From DASQHY01 sp035602605 (GTDB taxonomy: Bacteria > Acidobacteriota > Terriglobia > Acidiferrales > UBA7541): a DNA stretch of 64,000 bases. Both the position numbers and the translations under genes were made by a program. The stretch is from the NCBI GenBank assembly GCA_035602605.1, contig DATNLZ010000069.1, positions 153,408 to 217,407 on the forward strand. Direction: 5' to 3'. The notes beneath the pieces are model-generated. The model made no database searches and was not told the DNA's origin. It saw only the letters and a list, made by a program, of their open reading frames with translations. Shown one piece after another: positions 30,002 to 38,438 of this stretch (its first letter is position 1; the number at the start of each line of letters is the position of its first letter).

Positions 30002-30664
30002 ATGTACAAGAGTTTGGCAGTGCTCGGCGCACTCATGTTCATGATTGCTGTGGCCTCAGCCCAGGATATGCCGGGCAATCCTGCTGTCGCCGCGGCGGCA
30101 GATCGTGTGAGCTTGTCACCCGCAACACCGGCAGCGGCTCATCATCCCGTCGCCTACCCTGCACATCCTGCGCCGCGTCCTGCACCCCCCTATGCGGCGT
30201 CCGGGGAGTTCGAGGTCTATCCCTGGCAGGTGGGCCTGGGCTACAGCTTCGTGCACTTCCAGTACATCGCCAACGCCAATATAAACTACAGCGGGCTCGA
30301 CACTACGGTAACCTATTTTTTCAATCCATACGTCGGTGTCGAAGGTAACCTCACGAACGGATTTAGCAGCTATAACAACGTGGGCGCGAAATTTACCTTT
30401 TACGGCGGCGGCTTGCGCGTTGCTCGCCGCAGCGGACGTCGCTGGGAACCCTGGGGACACGCAACCTTTGGTCGCGCAAACGTTTTCCCGCAGACAGCTT
30501 TCAAGAACACCGGGGGACTCGCGATTCAAGGCGGCGGAGGCTACGACTATCGATTGACCCCGCGGCTTTCCGTCCGCGCTGAGGGCGATTGGCTTCACTC
30601 GCGGTTGTTCAATACCACCCAGAATAACGTTAAGGTCGTTTTGGGCTTCGCATTCAACTTCTAA
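30002..30664 (+). CDS. Small outer-membrane beta-barrel protein
   Basis: 220 aa. The signal peptide MYKSLAVLGALMFMIAVASA is followed by a Pro/Ala/His-rich spacer (~35-70). Then come about eight alternating strands (YPWQVGLGYSFVHFQ, TTVTYFFNPYVGVEG, KFTFYGGGLRVARR, SVRAEGDWLHS) ending in VVLGFAFNF with a terminal Phe, as in barrels inserted by BamA. It resembles OmpA-like or OMP_b-brl proteins. GAGGAGGG precedes ATG 30002, which fixes the start. It is 131 nt after secA. Role (pore, adhesion or structure) unknown. Confidence 0.8.
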   Translation: MYKSLAVLGALMFMIAVASAQDMPGNPAVAAAADRVSLSPATPAAAHHPVAYPAHPAPRPAPPYAASGEFEVYPWQVGLGYSFVHFQYIANANINYSGLDTTVTYFFNPYVGVEGNLTNGFSSYNNVGAKFTFYGGGLRVARRSGRRWEPWGHATFGRANVFPQTAFKNTGGLAIQGGGGYDYRLTPRLSVRAEGDWLHSRLFNTTQNNVKVVLGFAFNF

Positions 30665-30679
30665 TGTAGCGTCTTCTGG

Positions 30680-31282
30680 CTAACCCTGAAGTTTCGGGGG
30701 ATACCCTTGGAAATCAGCTTCGCGAAATAGTTCACTTTCAAACGCGAATAACTGCGTATCAGGATTTTTCCAAGCTTCCGCAGGCAGACCTGCCTTGCGG
30801 CAAATTTCCTCGAGAAAGCGTTCTCGCGTCCATGCTCGCTCGGAGGCGACTTGGGGCAGCAGAACAGAACAAATATCGTGTTGCTTAACGATGAGTCCGT
30901 GACGGCCCACGTCAATGGCCTCTGGTTGGACCGGCAAGGGCGGTGAGAGCACCGAAATTTCAATTTCGAGATGCTCCACTTCTTCCGGAGCAACCGGCAT
31001 GAAGCGCAGATCGTAAAGTGCGGCGCTTACAGCACACGTGGCCACCGAACCAGCGAGTGGTTCGATCGATTCGATATTCCCAATGCATCCCCGAAGGTGG
31101 CCGGCGCGGCGTAACGTAACAAATACTCCGGCGGGTTGCGCGAGAATTCCGGTATGCGGGTCAATTCCAGGAACAGGAAGATGTTTGTGGCATACAGCTT
31201 CAACAATGGCGTTGCGGGCCAGCTTCAAGAGGGTTTGCTGGAGGTCTCTGGGAAGCCGCACCTCTTTAGGAAGCGGCGACAT
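30680..31282 (-). CDS. amrA: AMMECR1 domain protein
   Basis: 200 aa covering a whole AMMECR1 domain. The hallmark LRGCIG is at 63-68, with GVFVTLRRAG before it and LRFMPVAPEEVEHLEIEISVLSPP after. The family is widespread in archaea, bacteria and eukaryotes, and its biochemical role is not settled; many bacterial members sit beside a MEMO protein, which is not seen here. Its 5' end overlaps the 3' end of pgsA by 17 nt, so it is the downstream gene of a pgsA-amrA pair. It converges with the barrel gene, leaving only 15 nt between stops. Confidence 0.9.
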   Translation of the reverse strand: MSPLPKEVRLPRDLQQTLLKLARNAIVEAVCHKHLPVPGIDPHTGILAQPAGVFVTLRRAGHLRGCIGNIESIEPLAGSVATCAVSAALYDLRFMPVAPEEVEHLEIEISVLSPPLPVQPEAIDVGRHGLIVKQHDICSVLLPQVASERAWTRERFLEEICRKAGLPAEAWKNPDTQLFAFESELFREADFQGYPPKLQG

Positions 31283-31892
31283 CCTGAGTCTTTTTTCGGC
31301 GCTCGAGCACCCCCAATCGGCGTCGCTGCTTCACACGGTCATCCACGTGACTCCAAAAGCGAAGAAAATACTGAATCGCAGAAGCAACGGCGCTGACTAC
31401 GACCAGCCACAGCAAAAGGGCACCGATCAATTTGAAGGGTGCATGGCGCGCACCTAAAATGACCGCGGCGACGGCAAGGACTTGCAAAACCATTTTGGTC
31501 TTGCCCAACGCGGAGGCTCGTATTGTGAATCCCTCGGCGGAAGCGATATTCCGCAAACCGAGCACTGTGAATTCGCGGCCGATGATGATAACTACCATCC
31601 ATGCCGGGACCAGACGCATATCCACCAGCGAAATGAATGCTGCCGAAATCAGCAATTTGTCGGCGATGGGATCAAGCAGAATGCCAAGGGTGGTGACTTG
31701 CAGACGGCGGCGCGCGAAGTACCCATCGGCCCAGTCGGTTGCTGCGGCGGCGAGGAGAATCATAACGCCCCACACTTCAAAATGGACCGGCACTCCAAAA
31801 AATTCGAGGTTGGGAGAGCGTGTAAGCAAAACAGCAATCAGCAAGGGTACAAAAAAAATTCTTAGAACCGTCAGACTGTTCGGAAGGTTCAT
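31266..31892 (-). CDS. pgsA: CDP-diacylglycerol-glycerol-3-phosphate 3-phosphatidyltransferase
   Basis: 208 aa with four to five membrane helices. The CDP-alcohol phosphotransferase motif is complete: DGYFARR...G...DPIADK (DG-x2-AR-x8-G-x3-D-x3-D). It makes phosphatidylglycerol phosphate in the inner membrane. I start at the internal ATG 31892 (MNLPNSLTVLRI), the usual N-terminus; the 34-residue upstream extension in the open frame does not look like protein. The tail after residue ~190 is basic (VKQRRRLGVLERRKK). Confidence 0.92.
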   Translation of the reverse strand: MNLPNSLTVLRIFFVPLLIAVLLTRSPNLEFFGVPVHFEVWGVMILLAAAATDWADGYFARRRLQVTTLGILLDPIADKLLISAAFISLVDMRLVPAWMVVIIIGREFTVLGLRNIASAEGFTIRASALGKTKMVLQVLAVAAVILGARHAPFKLIGALLLWLVVVSAVASAIQYFLRFWSHVDDRVKQRRRLGVLERRKKTQDVAAS

Positions 31893-32340
31893 AGAGTATG
31901 AAGTTGGCCAGCCACCCCGCCGCTTCGGGCCCGTGCAAGGTGTCCACACTATAGCCCCCGGCCGTATCTCAGTCAACGCCGCACACCAAGCCAAACCGGC
32001 TCATCCCCGTGGACAGCCCTAAACCGTTTCTTAAGAGTCATCTCCGGACCGCAAATCGGATCATTAATCCTGTGGATATTTTTGTGGAAAACGCCGGTGG
32101 CCCTAGCGCAACTGTCGCGGATGGGGGTCAGGGTTTTTCCCCGAAGTACGCCAAAACTGTCCTAATCGATTGTAGACACTAGACTTGGAGTGTAATGTTC
32201 CATTCATGTTGAGCGCTTGGTTCAAGAGCAGGGGCTAGGCGCAGAATCCCAGATTTGCACAAGGATGCAGCATTCCGTGTATCACCCCTAGGGGTGTTTG
32301 TCGTCTTGGAAATGCTTGCTAGTTATGATCTTTCAGGGTA
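31893..32340. other. Intergenic region with a perfect palindrome
   Basis: No credible gene. It holds the 14-bp palindrome CACCCCTAGGGGTG at 32283-32296, 45 bp past the stop of the small membrane-protein gene on the minus strand. This could be a 3'-end hairpin (stem of 5, CTAG loop) or a protein site. Two TGTGGA words at 32071 and 32083 resemble DnaA boxes at 8 of 9 positions. Confidence 0.4.
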
Positions 32341-32541
32341 TCAGATACTACGCGGACCACGCAAAACTCGGGCGGGAAGCAAAATAAGTGAGCGAAAGAA
32401 TTCCAGGACACCCGTGACCACGATCCCCACCAATCGGAAGGGCAACACCAGCAGCCAAATAACCGGATACAGCACGAGTGCCAACAGAGCAAGCGGCCAG
32501 CACAAGACGAATAGAATGCACCAAAGAAGAAGAGTGAACAC
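32341..32541 (-). CDS. Small hydrophobic membrane protein (66 aa)
   Basis: 66 residues with two closely spaced membrane helices (FTLLLWCILFVLCWPLALLA; VIWLLVLPFRLVGIVVTGVL) and a basic C-terminus (PARVLRGPR). The GTG start at 32541 has a strong AGGAGGG SD six bases upstream, which is the main reason to accept it. It could be a small inner-membrane modulator. It lies 72 nt after hflX is read from the other side (upstream of pgsA, downstream of the hflX stop), on the same strand. No function assigned. Confidence 0.7.
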   Translation of the reverse strand: MFTLLLWCILFVLCWPLALLALVLYPVIWLLVLPFRLVGIVVTGVLEFFRSLILLPARVLRGPRSI

Positions 32542-32613
32542 CGATACCCTCCTAGCGAACCTGAACTAAGTACGAATCACCCGGCAAAATAGTTCCTTGG
32601 CGGTAAGCAAATC

Positions 32614-33972
32614 CTAAGGCTTAAGTTTCAAATTACGCGCGACCGAAAGTGGAATTTCGGCCTCGAAATTCATATGCGAATCCTGCACCTCGGAATGCAA
32701 GACCCGCCCAAGGGCGTGAACCAGAGCGAGCGTACGTCCATCGGACAATGGCACTGAAAAAGACAGCCGTTCAACGGGATCGAGGGGCATCGCCTGGTCA
32801 AGTCGCACCAGAAGTTCGTCCAGCCCCGCGCCAGTAAGCGCTGAAACGAAAACGGCATCCTTTCTGTATTGAGCAGAATCCATAGAAGGATCGCGGTGCG
32901 CTTTCTTGGGCGCGGCAAAAGCCGCAAGCTGTTCCTGGGACAGACGATCTATTTTATTTAATACCCGCAAGCGCGGTGTCGCCTCGACGCCGAGGTCCTT
33001 CAAAATTTTCTCGACTTCAGCATCGAGCTCGGTTTGCTGTGGATTAGAAACGTCACTGACATTGAGGATAAGCGCCGCTTCCTGGACTTCCTCGAGGGTG
33101 GCGCGAAACGCCGTGAGCAAAGGTTTGGGCAAATCACGTATGAATCCGACGGTATCGGAGAGCAGAACCCGGCGATTCGACGGCAGGCGAATAGCGCGTA
33201 CTGTAGGATCGAGCGTGGCAAACATTTTGGGAGAGACGAGAACGTCCGCGCGACTGAGCGCGTTGAACAAAGTTGATTTCCCTGCATTGGTGTAACCAAC
33301 GAGCGCTACGGTACCGAGCGGTACGGCCTGGCGCGATTGACGGCGCAAGAACCGCTGTTTGCGGATGGCTTCGATGCCCTTCTGAATCTTGCCGACGCGG
33401 TCGCGAATACGCCGCCGATCGGTTTCGAGTTTCTGCTCGCCCGGGCCTCGCACACCGATGCGGCCACCGGCACTGCTCGAGCCTCCGCTCCGCCCGCCGA
33501 GCCGCGACATTTCCGTGCCGCGCCCAGTAATGCGCGGAGCCATATAATTCAACTGCGCCAGCTCGATCTGCAGCTGACCCTCGCGGCTGCGGGCGTGGCG
33601 TGCAAAGATATCGAGAATCAGCTGGGTGCGGTCAATCACGCGGCATTCAGTGACCTGTTCGATGTTGCGCTGCTGTACCGGCGAAAGATTGCGATCGAAG
33701 ATGATGAGCGGCGCGTGACGCATCTGTGCTTCGATTCTTACTTCTTCGAGCTTGCCGCGCCCGACCAGGGTGGCGGGGTCGGGGGCGTCGCGCATCTGGA
33801 AAACGCTGCCAGCAATTTCCGCTCCTGCGCTGCGGGCCAACTCCTCAAGTTCAGCGAGCGATTCCCGTCCGGGTTCGCCTGCGGGCACACCAGGAATGCG
33901 AGGTGCGCGCTTCCAGCCAACCCCAACCAACAGAACACGTTCGGCAACAGACGTATCGCGCAAGCTTCTCAT
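32614..33972 (-). CDS. hflX: GTPase HflX
   Basis: A 452-aa TRAFAC GTPase that binds 50S subunits and splits stalled ribosomes. The N-terminal HflX domain (VGRGKLEEVR, IFDRNLSPVQQRNIE) is followed by the coiled linker and a glycine segment (GRSGGSSSAGGRIGVRGPGE). The G domain has G1 GYTNAGKS, G3 DTVGFI and G4 NKID. It lies 62 nt downstream of miaA with no hfq between. A TATAAT on the minus strand (34039-34034) overlaps the miaA stop but lacks a good -35. Confidence 0.95.
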   Translation of the reverse strand: MRSLRDTSVAERVLLVGVGWKRAPRIPGVPAGEPGRESLAELEELARSAGAEIAGSVFQMRDAPDPATLVGRGKLEEVRIEAQMRHAPLIIFDRNLSPVQQRNIEQVTECRVIDRTQLILDIFARHARSREGQLQIELAQLNYMAPRITGRGTEMSRLGGRSGGSSSAGGRIGVRGPGEQKLETDRRRIRDRVGKIQKGIEAIRKQRFLRRQSRQAVPLGTVALVGYTNAGKSTLFNALSRADVLVSPKMFATLDPTVRAIRLPSNRRVLLSDTVGFIRDLPKPLLTAFRATLEEVQEAALILNVSDVSNPQQTELDAEVEKILKDLGVEATPRLRVLNKIDRLSQEQLAAFAAPKKAHRDPSMDSAQYRKDAVFVSALTGAGLDELLVRLDQAMPLDPVERLSFSVPLSDGRTLALVHALGRVLHSEVQDSHMNFEAEIPLSVARNLKLKP

Positions 33973-34034
33973 CGGGCGAGCAATCGATCAGATGGCGGGT
34001 AGCAAAGCAAGTGAGATCTGCCTCTTATCTTACA

Positions 34035-35012
34035 TTATACGTCCTTTGTGACGGTGGCGCGAGCTGGCGGATTGGGCAGCTCGGCTTTTAGGTTCGCCGA
34101 TACCAAGGCTTGGATCGCGGCGCTGTCGCCGAAGCCCTTGAACCAGCAAACGTCGGGCACCTTGCGAAACCAGGTGAGCTGGCGCTTGGCGTAACGATGC
34201 GTGGCCTGCTCAATGTCGGCAACCGCATCTTCTAAACCCATCGAACCACTAAGGTGTACGCGAAGCTCGCGATAGCCGATGAAGTCAAAGGGCTTGCAAT
34301 GCCCGGGAACACCGCTGGCCACAAGCTGCCGAACTTCCTCAAGCCAGCCACGATCGAGCATCGCGGTTATACGGCTGGCGATGCGCGTCTTGAGCTCCGC
34401 ACGCGGTGGCGCGAGACCGATCTTTATGGGGCGAAAACCCTCAAGTGGCGTACGGCCGGAACGATGCACATCGGAGATTCGCTTCCCCGTAAGCATGCAA
34501 ACTTCGATGGCGCGGATGAGCTTCTGATGATCGCGCGGCGCGATGCGAGCGGCGGTCTCGCTATCCATGCGCATGAGCATACGGTGAAGGTAATCTGGTG
34601 CATTCCTTGCAGATTGCGTGGACAAGCGCGCGCGTAATACTTCAGAGCGCAGCGGAGCCTCGGCCAGGCCTTCCAACAGGGCGCGCAGGTATAGCCCGGT
34701 GCCGACTGTAAGGATCGGCAGGCTCGCGCGGCGACGAAGATCCTCGAGCGCACCGATCGCTTGGCGACGATACTCGCCTGCGGTCGAGAGTTGTTCGGGG
34801 TCATACAAGTCAATCAAATGATGCGGCACGCGTCGGCGTTCGGCTTCCGTAGGTTTAGCGGTACCAATATTGAAAAGGCGATAGAGCTGGGTTGAATCAC
34901 ACGCCAGAACCTCACCGCCAAAGAGTTCGGCAATGTACATAGCCAATGCTGATTTGCCGGATGCCGTCGGACCAACAATCACTACCATCGGCGTGTTTGG
35001 CGTCGCGGTCAT
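34035..35012 (-). CDS. miaA: tRNA dimethylallyltransferase
   Basis: 325 aa. It transfers dimethylallyl to A37 of tRNAs that read UNN codons. The P-loop GPTASGKSALA is near the N-terminus. CDSTQLYR, GTGLYLRALLEG and IGYREL (catalytic or binding segments) are conserved. ATG 35012 is chosen because the P-loop should lie within the first ~20 residues; the open frame extends 93 codons further upstream without family likeness. No SD is evident. It is the fifth gene downstream of lpxA in the same direction. Confidence 0.94.
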   Translation of the reverse strand: MTATPNTPMVVIVGPTASGKSALAMYIAELFGGEVLACDSTQLYRLFNIGTAKPTEAERRRVPHHLIDLYDPEQLSTAGEYRRQAIGALEDLRRRASLPILTVGTGLYLRALLEGLAEAPLRSEVLRARLSTQSARNAPDYLHRMLMRMDSETAARIAPRDHQKLIRAIEVCMLTGKRISDVHRSGRTPLEGFRPIKIGLAPPRAELKTRIASRITAMLDRGWLEEVRQLVASGVPGHCKPFDFIGYRELRVHLSGSMGLEDAVADIEQATHRYAKRQLTWFRKVPDVCWFKGFGDSAAIQALVSANLKAELPNPPARATVTKDV

Positions 35013-35103
35013 GGGAAAAGAGAGTGGCGCGGGCGCGCGAGGAGAAAAATCAACACGAACAGAGCGAGAAGGAACGTACCCAGAACTTGTTGGCGATCGA
35101 TGT

Positions 35104-36504
35104 TCACTGTGCGGCGCTAAGCGGGAGATTATAGAGGTAGGTAAAGCGCAGCTCAATGTAGGGCCCGCTGAAAGCAGACGGCAGCACCTCAAAGGGGTTC
35201 GACGCGTGAATCGAGGAAAGTGCGGCGCGGTCGAGCGGCTCTTTGCCGGACGTTGCCACCAAAAACGGTTCGGTCGACGGGACCGTACCATTGCGCATAA
35301 TTTTAAATTGGAGGGTTACCCGGCCGCGATCGCCGAGGCGTACCGACTCCGGCATTACCGCGAACCAATTGCGCTTTACGCTGGCATAGACGCGCGCCAG
35401 ATAGTTGTTAAAGTCAACGCCTTCATCCGGCGTCAACATCTCAATTGCCGCTCCTGCCGTACCTGGTCCTCCGCCACCGCTTGGAGTTCCTCCTCCGCCC
35501 TCACTCGGATTCTGGGGTAGTGGGCTGCTGCCACCGATCGAGGGTGAGGAATGCCCTTTCATCGCTTGCTGCAAAGATTCATGCAGAGCTTTGCCGGGTG
35601 ACAAGTCCGGGAGAACGAGGCTGCCGGATTTTTTCGGCGCGTCCGGCCGCTCAAGCCTTGACGACGGTTGTGAGGCATCAGCCTTGGGTTGCGCCGCTAG
35701 CGGAGGAGTCGCCGCGCTAGAGGGCGGCGTAATTTGCGCCTTGGGCGCCTCTGGCAACTCGCGGACAACCCGCTCGGGCTCCGGTTTGCCGGGCAGAGGC
35801 TGAGGTTCGACGGTCGGTGGCGCAACCTTGCGAAGGATGCGCGGGTCAATTCGCATTTTCGGGCTCGACAGCTCGTTCGGTGGGTTCGCCACCTTAGGCA
35901 CTTCTTTAGGTCCGGGCCCGAGCGGGATGTACGTGACGAAGGGAAGCTGCCGCCGGGCCATCTCCATCTCCGCCTGAGTCGGCGGCCGATAGGGAAAGAG
36001 TTTCGGTTGGATAAGGATGAATAAGACGAATGCCGAGTGGAATACGATGGAGGAAATACGCGAAATTGCCTGCCATTTCGGGGTGTCCACTTGGGGCGGT
36101 TTTACCAGCAGGTTCACTTCGCCGGTGGTGAACAGGTCAGCATCCACAACCTCGGGCAGCGCATTTGCCGACACCGGACCCTTTGGCTCGATACCGCTGG
36201 CAGAGACGCCTCGGGGAACAGCAACGCGCGAATCGAGGATGGTCAGAGGAACGTGGGCGGGAATATTGCTCGAAACGTCTAGCGCTGTGCCGGGCATATC
36301 GCGTGGAACGACTACGCGCTTGGAAATGGAATCGAGTGGAAGATACGCGGGAATGGTACTGCGGCCATCCAAAGCGACCACGGGAAGGTCAGCGGGGACG
36401 AGCGTGCGTTCGTCGAGAGGGGATGCGGTGCGCCGCGAAGTCTTGCTCGATGCTTGGTCGTCGGCGATGCGGGCACTTGGCGGAACCAGGGTCCGGGGGA
36501 TCAT
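35104..36504 (-). CDS. TonB/TolA-like protein with cytoplasmic 15-residue repeats
   Basis: 466 aa. Residues 36-95 hold four 15-residue repeats of the form VPxxLPxxxLDxRxx. A single membrane helix at ~150-168 (ISSIVFHSAFVLFILI) is followed by a Pro-rich periplasmic stretch and a Gly-rich part (~350-372). The C-terminal TonB/TolA-like domain (NNYLARVYASVKRNWFAVMP...GRVTLQFKIMRNGTV) ends the protein. This is the topology of an energy-transducing or envelope-spanning protein, but ExbB/ExbD are not nearby. Its ATG lies in an ATGA overlap with the Gfo/Idh gene, so it is translated with the lipid A operon. Confidence 0.8.
   Translation of the reverse strand: MIPRTLVPPSARIADDQASSKTSRRTASPLDERTLVPADLPVVALDGRSTIPAYLPLDSISKRVVVPRDMPGTALDVSSNIPAHVPLTILDSRVAVPRGVSASGIEPKGPVSANALPEVVDADLFTTGEVNLLVKPPQVDTPKWQAISRISSIVFHSAFVLFILIQPKLFPYRPPTQAEMEMARRQLPFVTYIPLGPGPKEVPKVANPPNELSSPKMRIDPRILRKVAPPTVEPQPLPGKPEPERVVRELPEAPKAQITPPSSAATPPLAAQPKADASQPSSRLERPDAPKKSGSLVLPDLSPGKALHESLQQAMKGHSSPSIGGSSPLPQNPSEGGGGTPSGGGGPGTAGAAIEMLTPDEGVDFNNYLARVYASVKRNWFAVMPESVRLGDRGRVTLQFKIMRNGTVPSTEPFLVATSGKEPLDRAALSSIHASNPFEVLPSAFSGPYIELRFTYLYNLPLSAAQ
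36220..36399 (-). repeat. Four in-frame 45-bp (15-aa) protein repeats
   Basis: Successive units are VPADLPVVALDGRST, IPAYLPLDSISKRVV, VPRDMPGTALDVSSN and IPAHVPLTILDSRVA (residues 36-95), with a decayed fifth starting VPRGVS. The period is exactly 15 residues with no insertions, and the DNA has diverged. Confidence 0.75.
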
Positions 36505-37532
36505 AAGCTGGCCTGGGGAGTGACCAAGGCACCCAATTGGACGCGCCGGGCATGGTCCAGGATGCCTGCCGTAACGCGATCTGCGAGCTCGAGTGCGCGG
36601 CGCCCTGCAGCGCCATCGACGCGGGGGGCACGACGGGTTTGAACAGCCTCGATGAAATGGCGCAACTCGCCACGTAACGGCTCTTCAGGCACTGCCGGGA
36701 GCTTCTCAAATGCAAACGCAAGCTGAGGCGCCTGCGCCTGCTGCCCTGGGGACCCCGGCTGAGGCGACCCAACCACTCGGACGCGCAAGGCATCACGGCG
36801 CGTGTAGTCGAGGGAAATGTATTCGTGCTGCTGGAAAAAGCGCATCTTTCGAACTCGTTCGGTCGAGACGCGGCTGGCGGTCACATTAGCAATGGCACCG
36901 GAACCGAATGCGATGCGCGCGTGCGCTATGTCGACCTTGTCGGTCAGCACAGGGATACCAACTGCTTTTACCTCTTCAATGGGGGAATCAACCAGGGCTA
37001 GCAAAATGTCTAGGTCATGGATCATGACGTCGTAGACGACATCGATGTCGAGACTGCGAGGCGTGAAGACTCCCAACCGGTGCACTTCAAAAAAAAGCGG
37101 GTGATTGACAATTGCCTCAACCGCAAGCACTGCTGGATTGAAACGCTCGAGGTGGCCAACCTGCAAAATGCGACCGTGTTTTAGCGCTGTGACGATCAGC
37201 GCATCCGCTTCAGCGAGTGAACCGGCAATGGGCTTTTCGACAAGAACATCAATTCCCTGCTCCAGTAAAGCACAGCCGATGCGAGCATGATCAACCGTGG
37301 GAACAGCGAGACTGACGGCATCGACGCGGTCGGCGAGAGATTGGTACGTGGGATTGACGGCTGTAGAAAACTCCGTCGCTACTTGCGAGGCACGCTCGGC
37401 GTTGGCATCAACGACACACACTAATTCCACATTATCCAGTTCCCTGAAAACCCGAACATGGTTTCGTCCAAAATCGCCGACACCGACCACGGCGACACGG
37501 ATTTTCTTTCCATTAAGGATATGCTCTGACAA
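36501..37532 (-). CDS. Gfo/Idh/MocA family NAD(P)-dependent oxidoreductase
   Basis: 343 aa. The Rossmann fold starts VAVVGVGDFGRNHVR, and the conserved EKPIAGSLAEAD follows at ~95. The C-terminal substrate domain has the catalytic-type DVMIHDLDILL. The family oxidises sugars or inositols. Its place directly after lpxI (11-nt gap) suggests a role on a nucleotide-sugar or lipid A precursor. A GnnA-like step (UDP-GlcNAc 3-oxidation) is one possibility, but no aminotransferase partner is in view. Its stop overlaps the next ATG by 4 nt. Confidence 0.85.
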   Translation of the reverse strand: MSEHILNGKKIRVAVVGVGDFGRNHVRVFRELDNVELVCVVDANAERASQVATEFSTAVNPTYQSLADRVDAVSLAVPTVDHARIGCALLEQGIDVLVEKPIAGSLAEADALIVTALKHGRILQVGHLERFNPAVLAVEAIVNHPLFFEVHRLGVFTPRSLDIDVVYDVMIHDLDILLALVDSPIEEVKAVGIPVLTDKVDIAHARIAFGSGAIANVTASRVSTERVRKMRFFQQHEYISLDYTRRDALRVRVVGSPQPGSPGQQAQAPQLAFAFEKLPAVPEEPLRGELRHFIEAVQTRRAPRVDGAAGRRALELADRVTAGILDHARRVQLGALVTPQASL

Positions 37533-37543
37533 ATCGCTCTTCT

Positions 37544-38428
37544 CTATTTAATTGCGATGGAAGTGGGTGCATTCGCATTGCCGCCCGCTTCGGGCTCGAC
37601 GGCCTGCATGACAATGTTAGCGCCGTCCGCCAACTCGATTAGACGGCTTCGGTCAAATAATAGAGTTCGCCGCGCATCAATCGCCAGTGCGGTTACATTC
37701 GATCGCATCATCACTTGGACGGTTGCAAGTCCAACCACGGGTACATCAAAGCGCATGTCCTGGCTGGGCTTGCTCACCTTCACGATGACAAGTGGCTTCC
37801 CGGCAACCAGGCGCGCGGCACGCTCGATCGTCTCATCTGTGCCTTCCATGGCTTCGACGGCGACGCATGCCCGATCTGATATGGCTACCGTTTGCCCCAC
37901 ATCAAGCGCCGCGAGCTGCCTGGCGACGCCGAGGCCGTAGGCAATGTCCGCAGCTTCACGTGGATCGGGGGCACGTTTTGTCAAAATGCCCGGCTCCGGA
38001 ACCAACGGTTGCAAAAAAGCGGTGGAGTCCACCAGTTGAATGCCCTCCGATTCCAGCACCTTGGCGACGGCACCGATCAGCGAATCGGTATTTTTGCGCG
38101 GCAACGAAAACAGTAATTTTGCCAATTTCCAATCCGGCTGGATTGAGCTGAAGATTTTGCTGTGCTTTACCTGGCCGGCCATCACCGCTCGCTTGACGCC
38201 CTCGCGATGCAACAACTCGAGCGCCCTACTGAGTTCGCCGAGGCTCACCCAATGAAGCCGTTGGGCTACGCGCTCAAGCTCAGGCGACGCTTCTTCACGC
38301 AGAGCGATGACCGTCATCTCAATGCCCTGGCTGCGCGCACCTTCGAGAACCAGAAAAGGAAACTGGCCGTTGCCGGCAATCATTCCCCAGCCTGAGCGAT
38401 CCTGCGCGAGTTCCAGGGGTACAGGCAT
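37544..38428 (-). CDS. lpxI: UDP-2,3-diacylglucosamine pyrophosphatase LpxI
   Basis: 294 aa matching the LpxI (DUF1009) family. The N-terminal GMIAGNGQFPFLVLEGAR, middle GQVKHSKIFS and C-terminal KVSKPSQDMRFDVPVVGLAT are family hallmarks. It hydrolyses UDP-2,3-diacylglucosamine to lipid X, replacing LpxH. It sits 10 nt after lpxA, fitting lipid A synthesis. A short Ala/Gly/Asn tail follows the domain. Confidence 0.93.
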   Translation of the reverse strand: MPVPLELAQDRSGWGMIAGNGQFPFLVLEGARSQGIEMTVIALREEASPELERVAQRLHWVSLGELSRALELLHREGVKRAVMAGQVKHSKIFSSIQPDWKLAKLLFSLPRKNTDSLIGAVAKVLESEGIQLVDSTAFLQPLVPEPGILTKRAPDPREAADIAYGLGVARQLAALDVGQTVAISDRACVAVEAMEGTDETIERAARLVAGKPLVIVKVSKPSQDMRFDVPVVGLATVQVMMRSNVTALAIDARRTLLFDRSRLIELADGANIVMQAVEPEAGGNANAPTSIAIK

Positions 38429-38438
38429 ATCGAGCCGT

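Noticed and set aside
32071..32091. Two DnaA-box-like words (TGTGGATAT, TGTGGAAAA)
   Set aside because: Each has one mismatch, there is no cluster of boxes, no dnaA/dnaN nearby and no AT-rich unwinding region. Not an origin.
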